DNA of 64,000 bases from Brucella cytisi (GTDB taxonomy: Bacteria > Pseudomonadota > Alphaproteobacteria > Rhizobiales > Rhizobiaceae): the NCBI GenBank assembly GCA_012103075.1, contig JAAVLQ010000002.1:265001-329000 (forward strand), read 5' to 3'. Numbering within the stretch: position 1 is the stretch's first letter; each line of letters begins with the position of its first letter. Below the pieces are notes generated by a model that worked only from the letters and a program-made list of their open reading frames with translations, was not told the DNA's origin and did no database searches. Position numbers and translations under genes: made by a program. This document shows positions 51,642-62,183 of this stretch, one piece after another.

Positions 51642-52249
51642 ATGGTTCAGCCGGTCTATCTTGTCGATGATGATGAAGCGGTACGAAAGTCGCTCAGCCT
51701 TCTTCTGTCGACCATAGACATCGAGGTCAGGGGTTTGCTGATCCTTCCGCTTTTCTGACGCAGCTGCCGCGACTGAAACCCGGATGCATGATTTTCGATA
51801 TTCGTATGCCTGTCATGACGGGCCTGAAGCTTCAGGAGCTTCTGGCCGGGCAGGAAGTTGACTGGCCGGTGATCATCATCTCGGGCCACGGCGATATCGA
51901 AGCCTGTCGTCGCGCCTTTAGAAATGGCGCGGTGGATTATCTTTCCAAGCCGGTCGATGAACAGGATTTGATCGATGCAATCCAGAAGGCTCAGCAACTG
52001 CTTGAACGCAAGCTGGGGAGCGAGGCTCTGAGAGCCGAAACGCTGGCACTGCTGGACGCGCTGACGGCGCGTGAGCGTGAGGTGCTTGATCGTATTGCAC
52101 AAGGCTTCACTACCCGGCAAATTGCCGATAGCCTTGAATTGTCGCCACGCACGATAGATAGCCACCGTGCGGCCATAGGAGCAAAACTGGGCACGACTTC
52201 GCAAGCGGAAATGACACGTTTGTGGCTTGAAGGACAGTCACATCCGTAG
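51642..52249 (+). CDS. FixJ/NarL-type response regulator (frameshifted)
   Basis: About 202 residues. Receiver domain: VYLVDDDEAVRKSLSLLL, phospho-Asp in GCMIFDIRMPVMTG, ISGHGDIEACRRAFRNGAVDYLSKPV. Output: LuxR-type helix-turn-helix LTAREREVLDRIAQGFTTRQIADSLELSPRTIDSHRAAI. The break near 51735 is T4 read as T3. Immediately downstream of the kinase, so the pair is a two-component system. It may control the adjacent secreted GlcG/HbpS-type gene or the peptide system (inference). Confidence 0.92.
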
Positions 52250-52334
52250 AACTACCGATAAGTTCGTAAATGTTACGGATTTCACTGCTTGCTGACGGGA
52301 ACTAAATGTTCCTCATCACAACTGAGGAACGACC

Positions 52335-52817
52335 ATGATCCGTAAACTTGCAATTATCGTTTTGTCGATGGCCCCGGCTACCGCTTTCGCTCAGACTCTT
52401 CCTACCACGCCCCATCTGCCCCTTGATCTGGCAACCAAGGCCGCACAGGCTGCGCTGGATGCCTGTGTCGCCAAGGGCAATAATGTAAGCGTCGCAGTCG
52501 TGGCGCGCGATGGATCGACCAAGGTTCTGCTCAAGGCCGATCTTTCCGGTCCGCATACTGGCAACAGCGCGGAAGGAAAAGCGTTTACGTCAGCAGCCCC
52601 GGGCCGCGACTCCGGTGAACTTGCAGAGTTCATCGCATCGAAGCCAGCCAATAATGGCATGCGGGATATGGATGCTCGTTTTGTTATTCAGGCTGGTGGA
52701 CTGCCGATCAAGATCGGCGATTCGCTGGTCGGTGGCATTGGTGTTGGCGGCGCACCATCAGGTGCAACCGATGCAGAGTGCGCCCTTGCCGGCCTGCAGG
52801 CTATCGAAGCAAAGTGA
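52335..52817 (+). CDS. Secreted GlcG/HbpS family heme-binding-type protein
   Basis: An intact 160-residue protein with a signal peptide (IRKLAIIVLSMAPATAFAQ) and a GlcG/HbpS domain: LDLATKAAQAALDACVAKGNNVSVAVVARDG and GGLPIKIGDSLVGGIGVGGA (about residues 120-140). Family members bind heme or act as extracellular sensors linked to two-component systems, which fits the kinase/regulator pair directly upstream. GAGGA precedes ATG 52335. Confidence 0.88.
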   Translation: MIRKLAIIVLSMAPATAFAQTLPTTPHLPLDLATKAAQAALDACVAKGNNVSVAVVARDGSTKVLLKADLSGPHTGNSAEGKAFTSAAPGRDSGELAEFIASKPANNGMRDMDARFVIQAGGLPIKIGDSLVGGIGVGGAPSGATDAECALAGLQAIEAK

Positions 52818-52826
52818 GAAAGAACT

Positions 52827-52862
52827 GTCGGGGCTGAACGTGGTTCAACCCCGACTATTTTC
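52827..52862 (+). terminator. Rho-independent terminator of the GlcG/HbpS-type gene
   Basis: GTCGGGG-C-TGAAC pairs with GTTCA-A-CCCCGAC around a short loop, with one mismatch, followed by TATTTT. It starts 10 bases after the stop. Confidence 0.7.
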
Positions 52863-52875
52863 AGCGAGAATGACA

Positions 52876-52901
52876 AAAGGGGCGCGGTTACGCGCCCCTT
52901 T
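52876..52901 (-). terminator. Terminator of the His/Arg-rich gene (minus strand)
   Basis: A perfect 11-bp repeat, AAAGGGGCGCG and CGCGCCCCTTT, with a GTTA loop; on the minus strand it ends in a T run. It lies 3 bases beyond the stop of the minus-strand gene. Confidence 0.75.
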
Positions 52902-52903
52902 CA

Positions 52904-53230
52904 TTAATAATGACCCCGCCTTACGCGTGGCCCACTATAATAGTGGTGTCTGTGATGATTGCGCCGGGCGTTGTGCCTGTAATGGCGATGCGAATGCCAG
53001 CGCGGTCCCCGATAATGGCGGTGATGCGAGCGCCAATGATTTCGCTTGTAGTGATGCCGTTTCTTCCAATGTTTCCGTGAATGATGCCCCCGATGATCCC
53101 GGACTTGTTCGACATTCGAACTCACGTCTGGCTTTGCGACGTTCAGCGTAGGTGCTGCATTTGCCGCGCCTGCTCCGATCAACATCCCGACACCGAGAAC
53201 ACCGGCGATCAGTCCTTTGACTAGGTTCAT
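52904..53230 (-). CDS. Secreted His/Arg-rich small protein
   Basis: A 108-residue protein with a signal peptide (LVKGLIAGVLGVGMLIGAGAANA) and a mature part dominated by His, Arg, Lys, Tyr and Trp (for example RDHRGHHSRKHWKKRHHYKR and HSHRHYRHNARRNHHRHHYY). No catalytic domain. It could bind metal ions or heme, or acid polymers, at the cell surface (inference from composition only). AAGGAG 9 bases before ATG 53230 fixes the start; a longer in-frame reading upstream is not supported. Confidence 0.75.
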   Translation of the reverse strand: MNLVKGLIAGVLGVGMLIGAGAANAAPTLNVAKPDVSSNVEQVRDHRGHHSRKHWKKRHHYKRNHWRSHHRHYRGPRWHSHRHYRHNARRNHHRHHYYSGPRVRRGHY

Positions 53231-53423
53231 TCTGCGTACTCCTTTCAGGCCCGCATCCTGAAACCCGGCGTATGAACTGATGATGAACAGGGAATGCAGG
53301 AAAGATCCGGCTTGGTGATCGCACAAGTTTTCCAACCGCAAGCCTCGCCAGACTGGTAGCTTTGCAATTGAACGACTACGTATAAGGATGAAATCGTAAC
53401 GCGCGAAATTGTAAGGGAGAAAC

Positions 53424-53792
53424 ATGCACAGAACTGGGGTCGTTGGAACCATCCTGTTGCTGTTTGCAGCCTTTCCCGCTGCCGCAAACGACGCGCAATT
53501 GGTTGCCGATATGGCTTCCGAGTGCTGGAAGTTGCCCGAGAACATGGATTATCAACGAGCGTCTGCAACTTTCGAGGTTACATATAATGCCGAGGGTGAG
53601 TTGATGCGTATCGTGACTGTCGAGTATCAACCAGTGCGGCGAGCAGGTCGAGAATTCGCAATCAGCGCGCAGCAGGCGCTGAATGAGTGCGCGAACAGAA
53701 CTCCGGTTAAGTCCCGGACGATCCGGGTGGTAATGCGATATATGGCTCCTGCTTCAGATGGACCTTTGATCATGAAGAAGCCTCTCCGGTAA
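53424..53792 (+). CDS. Small secreted TonB/TolA C-terminal-like protein
   Basis: A 122-residue protein with a signal peptide (HRTGVVGTILLLFAAFPAAA-ND) and a short domain whose ATFEVTYNAEGELMRIV, then AISAQQALNECANRTPV resembles the C-terminal domain of TolA/TonB. It may be a free-standing envelope protein. AGGGAG precedes ATG 53424. The exact family is not certain. Confidence 0.6.
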   Translation: MHRTGVVGTILLLFAAFPAAANDAQLVADMASECWKLPENMDYQRASATFEVTYNAEGELMRIVTVEYQPVRRAGREFAISAQQALNECANRTPVKSRTIRVVMRYMAPASDGPLIMKKPLR

Positions 53793-53909
53793 CCAAGGCC
53801 AATCTTTCTGAGCCAGCACCAAGTGCCGCTCGGCGGAATAATTCATACAGACGGTTGCCAAAAACATAATTGCTGAACAAGGGTTGGAACTAAGCGCTCA
53901 ATGTCGGGA

Positions 53910-55995
53910 ATGGAACATAGCTTGAAACGCATTAAAATTGGCTTGGTCTGGCTCTTTTTTGGCAGGCATTTCGTCGGCACATGCTCTTGAAGTCAGTTCT
54001 CCGGCTATTTTGAAGCCGTCGCCGGAGCAAATGCAAGCCGCCAATCTAACGGCAGAGTTTCTCACACGTTTTCATTATCGGCCCATTCCTCTCGATGATG
54101 CGCTGTCGGTCCGGATCATGAACCGGTTTATAGACTCGCTGGACCCGGATCGGCTGATCTTCATGCAGGCGGATGTGGACAAATTTTTGACTGGCAGCAA
54201 GGAAATCGATGATGCCATCGAACACCGTGACCTGACCATCCCGTTTTCCGTCTTCAACGTCTATCAGATGCGTATTATTGAGCGCATGACCTTTGCACGC
54301 AGCCTGCTTAAGCAGGGTTTTGATTTCAGCAAGCAGGAAGATTTTTCCATCGTGCGGGACAAGGAGCCTTGGCCGCGATCGAATGAGGAAAGCAATGATC
54401 TGTGGCGCAAGCGCGTCAAGAACGATTGGCTGCGCCTGAAACTGGCCGGCAAAGATGATGCGACTATTCGCAAGACGCTCGATAAACGCTATGACAACTC
54501 CATTGAGCGCACGTTTAAATATAACAGCGACGACGCTTTCCAGTCATTCATGGCTGCCTATACAACGTCGGTTGATCCGCATACCGATTATTTCGGTGCC
54601 AAAGCTTCAGCTGAATTCGATATTTCAATGAAACTGTCGCTGGTCGGTATTGGCGCGGTGCTTCAGGAAAGAGACGACTACACGACGATCCGTGAACTGG
54701 TTGCTGGTGGCCCGGCACAGTCATCGGGCAAGCTTGCCGTGGGTGATCGTATTGTTGGCGTCGGACAGGGTAAGGAAGGTCCTATCAAGGAGGTGATCGG
54801 CATGCGCCTCGACGAGGTCGTGCAGATGATCCGTGGTGACAAGGGCTCGGTCGTGCGGCTCGATATTCTGCCTGTTGATGCTGGCCCCGACGGCAAGCAT
54901 CATGTCATCTCTCTGGTCCGTGACAAGATCAGTCTCGATAAGCAGGCAGCCCAGAAAAAGATCCTTTCGGTGAAGGACGGAAATGCTTCCCGCAAGATCG
55001 GGGTAATCACTCTGCCGGCATTCTATGAAGACATTGAAGCGCGGCGCAAGGGTGACAAGAATTACAGGAGCGCCAGCCGCGATGTTGCCAAGCTCATTGC
55101 TGAGTTGAAGCAAGACAAGGTTGACGGTGTGCTGGTCGACCTGCGCAACAATGGCGGCGGCTCGCTCAGCGAGGCGATCGACCTGACGGGATTGTTTGTT
55201 GGAAAAGGGCCGGTTGTTCAGCAGCGCAATGCAAACGGCGAAGTCAAGGTGGAAAGCGACAGTCTTTCGTCGCCTGCCCGGAAGGGGCCGCTGGGCGTAC
55301 TCATCAATCGTGGTTCAGCTTCGGCTTCCGAAATTTTTGCTGCGGCTATACAGGATTATGGTCGTGGTGTGGTTATCGGCGAACCAAGTTTCGGCAAGGG
55401 AACAGTGCAGACCGTGGTCAATCTCGACGAGGTGGCCAATAATCCTAAACCGGAATATGGCGAGCTTAAATTCACAGTCGCCCAGTTCTTCCGAGTTGAC
55501 GGTGGAACGACCCAATTGCGCGGTGTAACGCCCGATATCAGTTTGCCGGGCCTTTTCGATCTCAAGCTTGTCGGTGAATCGAGCTTCGACAATGCGTTGC
55601 CCCGGTCGCAGGTGAAGGCTGCGAAGTACAAGTCATCAGACAATATAAAGGCGTCGCTGCCCCGGCTGCAAAATTTCCATGATGAGCGCGTGCAGAAATC
55701 CCCGGAGTTTCAGGACTTTTTGCAAGACGTTGCAACGCTGAAAGAGCAGCGCGAGAAAAAGTCCATATCCCTCAACGAAACTGAACGTCGCAACGAGATG
55801 GCCGCTCAGGAAAAGCGGATCAAGGCACGCGGGAAGGTCAACGACGGTATTGATACCGGGGTGGATGACGGTCTGCAATCGAATGAGCGAAGCTTGAGTG
55901 CTGATCTGGCGATTGAGAAAAACCGCAAGAGCGCGACAGATGTCCTGCAGAACGAGGCTGCGGCGATTGTGGGCGATCTGGTTGATCTGCGATAG
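53910..55995 (+). CDS. prc: Tail-specific (carboxy-terminal) protease Prc (signal peptide frameshifted)
   Basis: A periplasmic S41 protease of about 695 residues. N-terminal Prc domain (FLTRFHYRPIPLDDALSVRIMNRFIDSLDPDRLIFM), a PDZ domain (LSLVGIGAVLQERDDYTTIRELVAGGPAQSSGKLAVGDRIV), and the catalytic domain with VDLRNNGGGSL, the Ser in GSASASEIFAAA and the Lys in PSFGKGTVQ; a C-terminal DUF3340-like coil follows. The open frame begins at a TTG at 53938. Upstream MEHSLKRIKIGLVW in a second frame supplies the basic end of a signal peptide, so I place the start at ATG 53910 with one base lost near 53960. Confidence 0.9.
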
Positions 55996-56151
55996 GGCTT
56001 TGGTTCAAGCCAGTGCGGGAGAGAACTCGCAACGGGAGGTGCTGGCGCCGCCCGCTGCGCTGTTGCGAAACTTAGGGATTATCGGATTTCAGAAGATAAC
56101 CCGCACTAAACCCGTTAGATCGCGTGAACGGTCAGGTTTCACGGTCCGCGC

Positions 56152-56439
56152 TTATTTGCGCAGTTCGGCTTCGATCTGATCGAGAACCTGATCCTTGCCA
56201 ATGCCGGTCAGGAAGGGGAGGCCCTTTATGACGGGCTTGGTCACAGAAGCCGAAATAGGCGTAGTGGAAACGATGAAATCCACATTGTCAGCCAGAGAAG
56301 CAACTTCAGTCGCTTTTGCCTGCTGAGCGTTGAAGGTAAGCCCACGCTTTTTCATTTCTTCGGTGACGGTTGCATTCACTGCCGTAGATGTCGCTACACC
56401 TGTACCGCAAGCGAAGAGAATTGTTTTCATTTTAGCCAT
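56152..56439 (-). CDS. PTS system EIIB component, galactitol/lactose-type
   Basis: A 95-residue phosphocarrier with the active-site Cys in LFACGTGVATSTAV near the N-terminus; this is the GatB-type EIIB fold. It accepts phosphate from EIIA and passes it to the incoming sugar. GGAGGAAACC directly before ATG 56439 fixes the start. It is last in the IIC-IIA-IIB order on the minus strand, separated from IIA by a RIME-type repeat. Confidence 0.9.
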   Translation of the reverse strand: MAKMKTILFACGTGVATSTAVNATVTEEMKKRGLTFNAQQAKATEVASLADNVDFIVSTTPISASVTKPVIKGLPFLTGIGKDQVLDQIEAELRK

Positions 56440-56473
56440 GGTTTCCTCCAATTGGTGCTTGTGTGTTCAGGGC

Positions 56474-56579
56474 GCTAGAACATTTCCTGTTTTTCTTGAA
56501 TCATTGGAAATGCTCTATTTCTTTGTTTTTCGCATTATCCGACGCAAAACCGCTTCGCACTTTTGCTGGAAATGCTCTA
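56474..56579. repeat. RIME-type palindromic repeat inside the PTS operon
   Basis: An about 106-bp element flanked by CTAG-type ends (GCTAGAACATTTCC and GGAAATGCTCTAG) with an internal copy GGAAATGCTC; its inner part is a diverged, inverted copy of the CGAAAAGTGTGAAACGG core at 7018 and 14725. It fills almost the whole gap between the IIB and IIA genes. Confidence 0.65.
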
Positions 56580-56583
56580 GCCT

Positions 56584-57044
56584 TTATTGCAAGGCAGTTT
56601 GAACGTCCTCAAGCGTGCGTGCGGCATTCAGCCTGTCGAGTGCATCAGCATCCTGAATGGTTGCCATGATCTGCTGCAAGGTTTCAATCTGTTTGTCCTT
56701 GTCGTTGATAGCAAGCAGAAACACATATCCAACCGGGACAGCTTCTTCCGGGTCTTCCATATTGGCGAACTGGATGGGCGATTTCAGCGTCGCAAAGGCG
56801 ATGCCAGCCTTGATCACATGTTCAGGATCGGTGTGAGGGACTGCGACGTTATCATCGCGCTCTAGTGGCAATCCGGTAGGCATGGACAGTTCGCGGCTGA
56901 CCACGGCATCAGCATAGCTTGGCTTGACGTAGCCAAGTTTCTCCAGCTTGCCCGCCAATATCCGGATAATCTCTTCGTTGGTTTTGCGTCGCTCTGAAGC
57001 TCGATCGCTTGTGGGTCGAGAAAATCAATCAGACCAGCAGCCAT
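56584..57044 (-). CDS. PTS system EIIA component (frameshifted)
   Basis: A PTS_EIIA_2 (mannitol/fructose/galactitol-type) protein of about 153 residues. It reads GLIDFLDPQAIELQSDAKTN, LEKLGYVKPSYADAVVSREL, LERDDNVAVPHTDPEHVIKAG with the phosphorylated His, and a C-terminal TLQQIMATIQDADALDRL. The break lies near 56975. I start at ATG 57044 because GGAG is 6 bases upstream; 57056 has no ribosome-binding site. Confidence 0.88.
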
Positions 57045-57121
57045 TCCATTCTCCATTCAAAGAAGGTCGCACGCCGATCTCGACGTGCGACTTGTATTTC
57101 ATGCAGCGATCATTGCCGCGC

Positions 57122-58530
57122 TCAGGCTGCAATTTCGTCTGCAGGTTCGTCCTCAGCACCCGCAGCGCGTTCCCATGCCTGCGCATTGCGACGATAGAGC
57201 ATGAAAAGTGCTGCAATAACGACGGCGATTACCGCGATACCAATAGCACCGAGCCACTGGATGGCCGAGATGATGACGTAAGGCACCCACAGGAATCCAT
57301 CGACCACCGAAGTAATCTGCAAGGCGTTCTCAGGCAGCTTGAAGCCCGATGAAACAGCAGCGCCGGTGAACAATGGTGCGAGCGCATTGGCGACATAGAA
57401 GCCGATGGCCAGTGTGATGGTTCCGACGACGACCATGCGGAACACGTTCCCTTTCAGAAGCGGTGCCGTCATGGCGACGATGAACGGAATGACGGCAAGA
57501 TCGGCGAACAGGATTACGCGGTTGCCCGGCAGGATGACCGACAGAATGATCGCAATCGGTACCAGAATGAGTGACGACGAAATCGCAGCCGGGTGTCCGA
57601 TCAGGATTGCCGAGTCGAGACCAACGAGAAGTTCGCGGTCGCCTGTGCGCTTGCGCACAAATTCCTGTGCAGCGTCAGAAACCGGCAGCAGGCCTTCCAT
57701 CAGGATTTTCACCATGCGCGGCAGAAGCAGCATGACTGCTGCAAGCGTCATGCCGGTGCCGAGAACCTTGGCGAGGATCGTGCCGAAATCGCCAGCATTA
57801 TAAAATGCGATAGTACCAAGCACGAGGCCGATGATCAGCCCCATCACGACCGGCTCACCGAAAACGCCGAAGCGACGTTCGATGGTTTCGGTGCTGATGT
57901 TGATTTTGTTGATGCCGGGAATGCGATCCATGATCCAGTTGAGCACGATGGCAATTGGCAGAATCTGCGCCGAGGCCAGATGCGGCACGGACACACCGGG
58001 TACGCCATAGAATTGCTGAACAGCGCGTGCGGACCAGTCTGCAAACAACAGCGACAGTGCTGCAACCAGTGCTGCAATGATGATGCCGTAAGCGAGGTTA
58101 TCGGTTGCAGCGACAACCAGCGAGCCTACGAAAGCAAAGTGCCAGAAATTCCATACGTCCACATTGAGCGTGCGCGTCCAGCGCATCAGCAGGAGGACGA
58201 TGTTGACCAGAATACCAACTGGAATAACCCACAAGCCCACGGATGAACCAAAGGCGATGGCTGCAGCCGAAGGCCAACCGACATCAACAATGTCGCGCTT
58301 GATGCCTGTGTTGGTGACGATTGCCTGAGCCACTTCACCGATAGAGGTGAACATAAGGCCAAGGACCGGTTGATACCGATGAAAGCGACGCCAATTGTTA
58401 TGGCTGCACGGAAGGCTTTGCCGACCTTCGCCCCAAGTACCACTGCAATAATGAAAATCACGATAGGCAACAGGACTGTCGCCCCAAGCGTATCGACTGC
58501 CGTTTTAAGTCCGCTCAGAAATGCGTCCAT
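57122..58530 (-). CDS. PTS system EIIC permease, galactitol family (frameshifted)
   Basis: An integral membrane permease of about 469 residues with 10-12 helices: TAVDTLGATVLLPIVIFIIAVVLGAKVGKAF, then after the break near 58360 GLMFTSIGEVAQAIV, RWTRTLNVDVWNFWHFAF, GVPGVSVPHLASAQ and GDRELLVGLDSAILIGHPAAISSSLIL, matching GatC-type EIIC. It would import and phosphorylate a polyol or related sugar. AGGAGAG precedes ATG 58530. Divergent from the SAF-domain dehydrogenase. Confidence 0.9.
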
Positions 58531-58580
58531 TTATCTCTCCTCCCCCCTCGGAGCACGTCCCAAAGTGCACCGAACTAACA

Positions 58581-58748
58581 GAACATCATTATTAGCTCGC
58601 GCGTATCGACGTTTCAAAATGTGAATTGGGCGAAACGGCAGAACATTTGTATTCTATAGCAAACTAAAGTTGAATAACAAGATGGCATTTCGAGAGGTGT
58701 AAATGCCGCGAGAAATGAACACTGGTATTGACTTAGAAACAAATGTTC
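58581..58748. promoter_or_regulatory. Inverted GAACATTTGT elements in the PTS/dehydrogenase divergent promoter
   Basis: GAACATTTGT at 58641-58650 has its exact inverse ACAAATGTTC at 58739-58748; a related GAACATCATT is at 58581-58590 and TGAACACTGG near 58717. They bracket the divergent promoter and are suitable for looping by a tetrameric SorC-type regulator. Confidence 0.6.
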
Positions 58749-58810
58749 ATTAATCGATAATGCATCAGAGGAGACTGCGAGAATTTTGCAGGGACGTTCA
58801 GGAGGAAACG

Positions 58811-60132
58811 ATGGCAACCAGTGTGGCGTTGACAGGTTTGGCGCGTGACATGCAGGCGCGGGCGGATAGTGGGCGCCCAATTCGCATCGGACTGATTGGC
58901 TCCGGCGAAATGGGCACCGATATCGTCACGCGCGTTGCACACATGCCGGGCATCGAGGTTGGCGCTATTTCTGAACTGCGCGTTCCCAATGCACTCAAGG
59001 CCGTGGATATTGCTTTTCAGGAAGAAGGCCATGGCCGCGAGGTCTCGACAGCTTCCGACCTGACTGCTGCTATGGAAGCGCACAAGGTTGCTGTAACCGA
59101 CAATGCCAATCTGATCCTCGAAAATGATCTTATCGATGTCGTGATCGATGCAACCGGTGTTCCAGCTGTGGGGGCCGAAATCGGCCTGCGCGCTATGGAG
59201 CATGGCAAGCATCTTGTCATGATGAATGTCGAAGCGGACGTCACCATTGGTGCTTATCTGAAAGCCGAAGCCGAGCGCCTTGGCGTGACCTATTCGCTGG
59301 GCGCAGGCGACGAGCCGTCATCCTGCATGGAGCTGATCGAGTTTGTGACCGCGATGGGCCACCCGATTGTGGCTGCGGGCAAGGGCAAGAAACAATCCAC
59401 TCAATATCGATGCGGTTCCTGACCAATATATGGAAGAAGCCACGCGCCGTAATATGAACGTGCGTATGCTGGTGGAATTCGTCGACGGTTCAAAGACCAT
59501 GGTTGAAATGGCTGCTATTGCCAATGCAACAGGTCTTGTCCCCGATAAAGCCGGTATGCACGGTCCTGCTGCAACGCTCGACCAGCTCAACAAGACACTG
59601 ATCCCCTGAAAAGGACGGCGGTGTGCTGTCGAAGGTCGGTGTGGTTGATTACTCTATCGGGAAGGGCGTTGCGCCGGGCGTGTTTGTCGTGGCCGACATG
59701 TCGCATCCGCGTATTTCCGAGCGCATGGAAGATCTGAAGATGGGCAAGGGTCCATATTTCACGTTCCATCGTCCGTATCACCTGACTTCCCTTGAAGTGC
59801 CGCTCACCTGCGCCCGCGTTGTGCTCTATGGCAAGCCGGACATGGTTCCGCTTTCAAAGCCGGTCGCCGAAGTGGCAGCCGTTGCAAAGAAGGACATGCA
59901 GCCGGGCGAAAAGCTCGATGCCATCGGTGAATATTGCTACCGCGCGTGGATCATGACTTCGGGCGAAGCGCGCAATGCGCACGCGATCCCTTGCGGGCTT
60001 CTGCAGGGCGGCAGCGTGACCAAGCCGATCAAGAAGGGCGAGCTCATCACTTACGATAATGCGGCTGTGGCACCCGGTTCCAAGATTGCCGAACTGCGCG
60101 CGCGTCAAGACAAGCTCGTTTACGGAGCGTGA
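58811..60132 (+). CDS. SAF-domain NAD(P)-dependent dehydrogenase, homoserine-dehydrogenase-like (frameshifted)
   Basis: An enzyme of about 440 residues. The N-terminal Rossmann domain has IRIGLIGSGEMGTDIVTRVA (GSGEMG loop) and VVIDATGVPAVGAEIGLRAMEHGKHLVMMNVEADV; the C-terminal half ends in an SAF-type domain (KDMQPGEKLDAIGEYCYRAW, IKKGELITYDNA). This is COG4091-type, annotated as predicted homoserine dehydrogenase, but its real substrate in such clusters is a sugar derivative. Breaks lie near 59393 and 59606 (extra A and extra C). GGAGG before ATG 58811. First gene of the rightward unit with the E1/E2 genes. Confidence 0.85.
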
Positions 60133-60144
60133 GGACAAAACATC

Positions 60145-61181
60145 ATGGTTCAAGCCAAAAAGTCGAACCGCAGGATACGGGCGACCGTCACAATTTGCCT
60201 TATGCTTTCCGCACTTATTCGCCGGAACAGCTGAAAGAAGCACTGCGTAAAATGTATCTCATCCGCCGCTTTGAAGAGGGCGCGGAAGAAAGCTACACGC
60301 GTGGCCTTATTCACGGAACAATGCATCTGTCCATCGGGCAGGAAGCAAGCGCGATGGGCTCGTGCCTGCCACTTAACGATGACGACATGATCACCTCGAC
60401 CCATCGTGGTCATGGCCACTGCATCGCCAAGGGTGCAGACGTGAAGCGCATGTTTGCTGAGTTTTTCGGCAAGGAAACCGGCTATTGCAAAGGCCGTGGC
60501 GGCTCGATGCACATCGCAGATGTTTCCAAGGGAAATCTCGGTGCGAACGGTATTGTCGGCGGGGGTATCCCGATTGCGGTAGGTGCAGCTCTTTCCGCCA
60601 AGAAGCAGAAAAACGGCAAGGTGGTCGTGTCGTTCTTTGGCGATGGTGCGAACAATGAGGGTGCTTTTCACGAAGCACTCAATATGGCCGCGGTCTGGAA
60701 GCTTCCGGTTGTTTTCATCTGCGAAAACAATGGCTACGGCATGTCCACCTCCACTAAGCGCTCGACGGCAGTTGCCAATGTTGCTGACCGCGCCTCGGCC
60801 TATAACATGCCGGGCGTGATCGTGGACGGCAACAATCTGTCGGAAGTGGCGGAAGCTGTGAATGAAGCCACTGAACGCGCGCGGCGCGGTGATGGGCCGA
60901 CGCTCATTGAAAACAAGACCTACCGCATTCGTGGTCATTCCAAGAGCGATCGCAACCGCTATCGCACCAAGGAAGAAATCGAGCACTGGCAGAACGATCG
61001 CGATCCAATCGCGCATTTCGAGGCCGATTTGAAAGCCTATGGCTTCATCAACGATGCCGAGATCGAGGCGATCCGTGCCGAGGTGGAGAAGGAGATCGCT
61101 AAGGCGATTGAGTTCGCCAAGAACAGCCCTGCACCCGATCTGACCAACCTAACCCGCGACGTTTACACGGACGATATTTGA
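60145..61181 (+). CDS. acoA: Acetoin-dehydrogenase-type E1 alpha subunit (frameshifted near its start)
   Basis: ThDP-dependent 2-oxoacid/acetoin dehydrogenase E1 alpha of about 345 residues. It begins MVQAKK then, after the break near 60162 (A6 read as A5), [24 protein letters not shown]. ThDP motif [31 protein letters not shown] (positions about 170-200), [13 protein letters not shown] and [22 protein letters not shown] precedes ATG 60145. It overlaps nothing but abuts the E1 beta gene by 2 bases. The symbol acoA follows the AcoABC-type architecture and is provisional. Confidence 0.88.
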
Positions 61182-61183
61182 AC

Positions 61184-62181
61184 ATGGACACGACAATCCG
61201 TGAGTTGAGCTACTCGCAAGCTATTCAGGAAGCCATGGCAATTGCCATGGAACGCGACGACCGCGTGTTTCTTATGGGTGAAGACATTGGCGTCTATGGT
61301 GGCGCATTTCAGGTGACGGGTGATCTGGTGCATCGCTTTGGCGAGGACCGGGTCATGGACACCCCGATTTCAGAACTGGGCGGCGCAGGTGTTGCTGTCG
61401 GCGCAGCACTGACCGGTATGCGTCCGATTTTTGAATTCCAGTTCTCCGACTTTGCAGCACTTGCTATGGAGCAGATCGTCAACCGGGCGGCAAAAATCCG
61501 CTACATGCTGGGCGGGGCGGTTTCTGTGCCACTGGTCATGCGCTTTCCCGCAGGTTCGGGAACGGGTGCCGCAGCACAGCACAGTCAGAGCCTTGAAGCG
61601 TGGCTTGGTCATGTTCCCGGTCTCAAAGTTTTGCAGCCGTCGACACCTTATGACGCCAAAGGCATGTTGCTTGCAGCCGTCGAAGATCCTGATCCCGTCA
61701 TGATTTTCGAGCACAAGCTGCTTTATAAGACCAAGGACCAGTCCCTGAAGGCTTCTACACCGTGCCAATCGGCAAGGCGGAAGTGGTTCGCGAGGGGCGC
61801 GATCTCACAATTGTTGCAACCGCAATCATGGTGCACAAAGCACTTGATGCGGCTGCCAAACTTGCCAAAGAAGGCATTGATGTTGAAGTGATCGATCTGC
61901 GCACCGTGCGCCCGATTGATCGCGAAACCATCATTAAAAGCGTCAAGAAGACGTCCAAGCTCCTCTGCGTTTATGAAGCTGTAAAGACGCTTGGCATCGG
62001 TGCTGAAATCTCTGCCATTGTGGCGGAAAGTGATGCCTTCGACTATCTCGATGCGCCAATCGTGCGTCTTGGCGGGGCAGAAACTCCAATTCCTTACAAT
62101 CCTGATCTTGAACGCGCAACGGTTCCGCAGGTGCCTGATATCCTGAAAAGTGCGCGTGATCTGGCCAAGGGAGTACGCTGA
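61184..62181 (+). CDS. acoB: Acetoin-dehydrogenase-type E1 beta subunit (frameshifted)
   Basis: The partner E1 beta, about 333 residues: [68 protein letters not shown], then after the break near 61745 [39 protein letters not shown] segment and [16 protein letters not shown]. It forms the E1 heterotetramer with the upstream alpha subunit. ATG 61184 is the family start; 3 bases between its stop and the E2 gene. Confidence 0.9.
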
Positions 62182-62183
62182 CC

